Assembly (NCBI RefSeq): GCF_013371465.1
Contig: NZ_JABWDU010000002.1
Coordinates: 599,666 to 663,665, forward strand
Direction: 5' to 3'
DNA from: Ensifer oleiphilus
Lineage (GTDB): Bacteria > Pseudomonadota > Alphaproteobacteria > Rhizobiales > Rhizobiaceae
Length of the DNA stretch: 64,000 bases
The first letter of the stretch is position 1. Every line of letters starts with the position of its first letter. A program made the translations under genes and the position numbers. Below the pieces are notes generated by a model, which saw only the letters and a list, made by a program, of their open reading frames with translations, did no database searches and was not told where the DNA came from. Below are positions 61,601-64,000 of this stretch, piece after piece.

Positions 61601-62413
61601 TTCGTTGGTCAGCTGGAAATCACCGTTGATGCGCAGCGGCGCATGGCCGTCCGCATCCTTTGCCTCGCCCTGCGGGCGGTTTTCAGTCAGCGTGAAGCGA
61701 CCGCCGTAAACAGGCTTGAAGTCGACGATCTTCAGGGCGCCGTCGAGTTCGACGCCGAAGGGACGCTTGTCCGGCGTCACGCGCGCCTTCAGGCTGAGCG
61801 CACCCGTCTCGTCCACCTCATTGCTGGAAAAGGCAAAACTGCCGGCCTCGCCATCAAGCGCAGCCCGCCCCTCCACCTTCCAGGGGCCAGCCAGGGTGCG
61901 GGCGGAAAGATCGGCGGAAAGGTCAGTGACGCGTCGGGTGCGGCCGGTTTGCTCATCGATGAATTCGATCTCGCCGTGGGTGATCTCGACATTTTCGAGC
62001 ACCACCGTCTTGGCCGGGATTGCCGTGCGCGTGCCGCGCGCCCAGTCGAGCGTGCCGTCCGGGAGAAGCCTGACCTTGGCCTTCGGCCGGTCGAGGCGCA
62101 TGTCGAAGATCAGTGCTTCGCCGCTCAGGAACGGCGCCAGCTCCGCGCTCATCGAGAATTGCGCGACCTGGATCAGCGGCTCGCCCTTGTCGCTGCCGCC
62201 GACGCGCACATCGTTGAGCGTCACCGTCGGGAACGGGATCAGCCTCGCATCCACACTGCCGTGGACGACGACGGGCTTGCCCATGATGCGGCTTGCCTCG
62301 CGCTCGAATTCCTTGCGGAAACCGGTCCAGTCGATGAACCACGGGGCGATCAGCGCCGCAAAAAGCGCAACGACCACAAGACCGCCGATGGCAACCAGAA
62401 TTCGCGAAAGCAC
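58658..62413 (-). CDS. AsmA-family protein (GTG start), large, with charged C-terminal coiled coil
   Basis: A 1251-residue inner-membrane-anchored AsmA/YhjG-like protein. N-terminal anchor (ILVAIGGLVVVALFAALIAPWFIDWTGFRKEFEREASRIMGKPVVVHGSVDARLIPFPTVTLNDVRVGG), a long beta-rich periplasmic body, and the AsmA signature near the end (SGSGTATFNGVTLNGI, LDLAAARLDANIDMTFR). The last ~110 residues are an Ala/Glu/Arg-rich coiled coil. AsmA proteins are thought to carry lipids across the envelope. No in-frame ATG lies at the anchor; GTG at 62413 fits best. Confidence 0.88.
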   Translation of the reverse strand: MLSRILVAIGGLVVVALFAALIAPWFIDWTGFRKEFEREASRIMGKPVVVHGSVDARLIPFPTVTLNDVRVGGSDKGEPLIQVAQFSMSAELAPFLSGEALIFDMRLDRPKAKVRLLPDGTLDWARGTRTAIPAKTVVLENVEITHGEIEFIDEQTGRTRRVTDLSADLSARTLAGPWKVEGRAALDGEAGSFAFSSNEVDETGALSLKARVTPDKRPFGVELDGALKIVDFKPVYGGRFTLTENRPQGEAKDADGHAPLRINGDFQLTNESIRVPEYRFEVGPADDPYVVTGEATLDTGKDQKFLLIADGQQIDVSRIGNSGSNGKTGRDPAISMRQRLEAMLAIAADIPIPQVPGRASLKLPAIVIGDTTVRDVRIDVQPDGAGWVIDNVVALLPGRTQLEAKGRLNLKGQRSFRGDLLLASNQPSGLASWLAGSVDPAIRKLKTAGFSATVNLTDTLQQFENLEVAAGEASLKGRLQRQSFAEQQPNLSLQLNGNRIDLEALQALAGLVAGDASASTLMQHAIAADLSADEFSAFGEEARDVQAVVTFKNGQLQAERVAIGSLAGAQLAFSGRASGDLEKPVISAKMKLAAKDLTPFLDMIGRHAVDHPALRRLTRAGPFYTDAAFDVTLTAGNKEGNAPATFGIFGTANGTKIAASYQAPDMAQALAGKGMLLEATLENPQTLLLLGQAGFDPLPFDADANGILSIKLQSTDGSNANGTVTFTTEKTSLAAKGSFDLSRDHFLEGQAKLTLQTEDLEPYLLQQGIALPQTGTGLPISVSADVATTPEAIAFTTVEGKADNNGFAGALTIDRKVPGKADGQISVATLDLAWLAEGILGHVQDMSSGALSKTSVAQAAWTGFNVALDVQAANFWPGFYGAIGNFAGKLEWKGDEIAFTDATGDWLGGKLEGRLQLGNANGSGFLRSRLDVKGGDLAQAGWMRAGAPVATGTFDLSVALEASGANAQAMAHSASGSGTATFNGVTLNGINSAVLPQLMATADAMKTEISPDAIRQAAEAAVFSGQSVVGVVKVPFSIAGGVLRAQNVTAADGNAAFAGEASLDLAAARLDANIDMTFRPGDEALAGAEPRVRLSYAGLLSSPGVNLDVADLSNFLSLRAFERERRRVETLQANVLEKQRLRREVQLYKAKAQQREVERLRAVAEERRRAAAAVEAERVKADLAARAEAERKAAEEAARKAAEEAARVERERQQQQQLGAPSQVPPGTVEDQQKSNGQGLNFDVLPGVTVQ

Positions 62414-62595
62414 CGTGCCTACATTCCCATCAAGTTCTCGGGCGCCCGTCGGCGCCGTCTGCGTCCATATGAACGCCAAAGGGACGTCTTCGTCCATTAC
62501 ATTTGGACGTCTTCGTCCTTATCCATTGCGTCGGCGTTGCCTGCCGCCCCACAGGGCGGCTGCAGCACCGCTCTCCCCTCGCCCGACCATTCGCG

Positions 62596-64000
62596 TCAAG
62601 CGAAGATCTTGCCGGGGTTGAAGATACCCTGCGGATCGAGGGAACGCTTGACCTGCCGCATCAGATCCAGCGCATCGCCAAGTTCAGCTTCGAGAAACGG
62701 CATCTTGCCCTGGCCGATGCCGTGTTCGCCAGTGCAGGTCCCGTCCATCGACAGCGCCCGCGCATTCAGCCGTTCGACGAAAGCCTCTGCCCGCGCCACG
62801 TCGGCGGCATCCTTGTCGTCGAACAGCAGCCCGACGTGGAAATTCCCGTCGCCGGCATGCCCGACGATCGGGGCCGTCAGGCCGTGTGCTGCGATATCCT
62901 CATGGGTTGCCGCAACGCAATCGGCAAGCCGCGAGATCGGCACGCACACATCGGTGGATAGAATGGCAGCACCCGGGATCAGGCTCTTCTGGGCCCAGTA
63001 GGCATTATGCCGCGCCTTCCACAGCCGTGCCCGTTCCTCCGGATTGGTCGTCCAGATGAAACCGCTGGAGCCGAAGTCGGCCGCAATTTCGTCGAAGTGT
63101 CGCGACTGCATTTCCACACTTTCGCTGTTGCCGTGGAATTCGACGAACAGCGTCGGCGTCTGCTCATAGGAAAGGCCGGAATAGTTGTTGCAGGCCTTCA
63201 TCTGCAGCGCGTCCAGGAGCTCGATGCGCGCAACCGGAATGCCGGACTGGATCGTCAGGATCACCGCATTGCAGGCATCGGCAATCGTCGGGAACGGGCA
63301 GACGCCGCCGGAGATGACTTCGGGAATGCCCTGGAGCCGGAGCGTGATCGAGGTGATGATACCGAGCGTGCCCTCGGCACCGACGAAGAGGCGCGTCAGG
63401 TCGTAGCCCGCCGACGACTTGCGCGCCCGATGCGCCGTGCGCACCTCGCGCCCATCCGCCGTCACCACCGTCAGCGCCAACACATTGTCCTTCATGGTGC
63501 CGTAGCGCACCGCATTGGTGCCGGACGCGCGCGTCGAGGCCATGCCGCCGATCGAGGCATTGGCGCCGGGATCGATCGGGAAGAACAGGCCGGTGTCGCG
63601 CAGATAGGTGTTGAGTTCCTCGCGGGTGATGCCGGGCTCGACACGGCAGTCCAGATCTTCCGCGTTGACTTCGAACACGCGGTTCATGCGCATCATGTCG
63701 ACGGAGATGCCGCCGTTCGGCGCGTTGACATGGCCCTCGAGCGACGAGCCGGTCCCGAACGGAATGAGCGGCACGGTGTTGGCAGCGGCGATCGCGACGA
63801 TCTCGCGCACCTCGTCGGCACTTTCGGGGAAGACGACGCCATCGGGAAGCTGCGCCGGGATATAGGTGGTGGTGTGGGCATGCTGGGCACGGATCGCTTC
63901 GCCCGTCTGGAACCGGTCGCCGAATCGGGCGGCAAGCTGCGCCTTTGCGGTATCGATCCCGGTTTCGTTTCTCGAGCCAGCTCTGATCGCCTTCAATGCC
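62596..64000 (-). CDS. FAD-linked D-lactate/glycolate-type dehydrogenase (GlcD/Dld family), start at or beyond the window edge
   Basis: 466 residues are visible from a TTG at 63996, and the frame is open past it, so the true start may lie outside. FAD_binding_4 domain: VPLIPFGTGSSLEGHVNAPNGGISVDMMRMNRV, PGANASIGGMASTRASGTNAVRYGTMKDNVLALTVVTADG, AGYDLTRLFVGAEGTLGIIT. The C-terminal domain holds VGHAGDGNFHVGLLF and TCTGEHGIGQGKMPFLEAELG, typical of D-lactate dehydrogenase (cytochrome) and GlcD. Physiological electron acceptor and substrate cannot be decided. No glcE/glcF is visible. Confidence 0.93.
   Translation of the reverse strand, partial: ALKAIRAGSRNETGIDTAKAQLAARFGDRFQTGEAIRAQHAHTTTYIPAQLPDGVVFPESADEVREIVAIAAANTVPLIPFGTGSSLEGHVNAPNGGISVDMMRMNRVFEVNAEDLDCRVEPGITREELNTYLRDTGLFFPIDPGANASIGGMASTRASGTNAVRYGTMKDNVLALTVVTADGREVRTAHRARKSSAGYDLTRLFVGAEGTLGIITSITLRLQGIPEVISGGVCPFPTIADACNAVILTIQSGIPVARIELLDALQMKACNNYSGLSYEQTPTLFVEFHGNSESVEMQSRHFDEIAADFGSSGFIWTTNPEERARLWKARHNAYWAQKSLIPGAAILSTDVCVPISRLADCVAATHEDIAAHGLTAPIVGHAGDGNFHVGLLFDDKDAADVARAEAFVERLNARALSMDGTCTGEHGIGQGKMPFLEAELGDALDLMRQVKRSLDPQGIFNPGKIFA

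Noticed and set aside
59888-63001. 1037-codon open frame on the + strand
   Set aside because: It lies opposite the asmA and dehydrogenase genes and has the His/Arg/Asp-rich composition of a GC-driven antisense shadow, without domains.
1-64000. tRNA, rRNA, CRISPR arrays, insertion sequences, phage genes
   Set aside because: Looked for by eye on both strands; none found.

Overview
This window looks like chromosome from an alphaproteobacterium of the Rhizobiales, most likely Sinorhizobium/Ensifer. The evidence is a high-GC genome, a circularly permuted tmRNA with tag ANDNYAEARLAA, a SspB-alpha/DUF4169 neighbourhood, the ilvI-ilvH, miaA, serB, degP, hflKC, folA and thyA gene content, a cobalt-type nitrile hydratase next to an ECF sigma factor, and three families of rhizobial-style intergenic repeats. 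The genus is inferred from content and remembered synteny, not from an alignment. There is no CRISPR array, tRNA, rRNA, transposase or prophage.

Layout. 1-14.9 kb: a partial HD-GYP protein, several VOC/glyoxalase-fold proteins, an FAD monooxygenase, a HxlR regulator divergent from an NmrA-type reductase, an MFS exporter, pdxJ, an unusual DNA-binding-like membrane protein, a MerR-LuxR fusion regulator, a spermidine-synthase-like protein, a RecD-like helicase and an AbrB-family membrane protein. 15-20 kb: an operon of a secreted COG4315 protein, an ECF sigma factor and its anti-sigma factor; two secreted proteins; and nitrile hydratase alpha, beta and accessory genes. 20.6-27.3 kb: an SDR-DoxX fusion, a LysE exporter behind a perfect palindrome, a GFA protein, a Tat-exported metallo-beta-lactamase-fold protein divergent from a LysR regulator, an aldo-keto reductase and a deaminase. 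27.6-30.2 kb: ilvI-ilvH with a complete transcription-attenuation leader, found here directly in the sequence. 30.4-43 kb is more accessory in character: a small membrane ORF, an MFS permease, an AHSA1 protein behind a decayed arsR gene with intact operators, two periplasmic arylsulfatases, an outer-membrane protein, a Ca2+/H+ antiporter, a K+ channel and a HerA-type ATPase.

43-64 kb returns to housekeeping: miaA and serB with overlapping divergent start codons, a GNAT enzyme, a LysR regulator, then the envelope quality-control set degP, ACT protein, DUF2065, hflC, hflK. Next come folA, a GST and thyA (folate/dTMP), then the ribosome-rescue pair ssrA (tmRNA) and sspB (the ClpXP adaptor that delivers tmRNA-tagged proteins), a ribbon-helix-helix protein overlapping a diguanylate cyclase, an outer-membrane beta-barrel, a 1251-residue AsmA-family protein and an FAD-linked D-lactate/glycolate-type dehydrogenase that reaches the right edge.

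The most rewarding items are the apparently leaderless branched-chain leader peptide upstream of ilvI, the arsR remnant with perfect twin operators, the MerR-LuxR fusion, the metal-ligand-depleted MBL protein, two uncatalogued small ORFs with good ribosome-binding sites, and the repeat family that sits directly behind stop codons. Many long open frames opposite real genes (one of 1037 codons) are GC-driven shadows and are not annotated.
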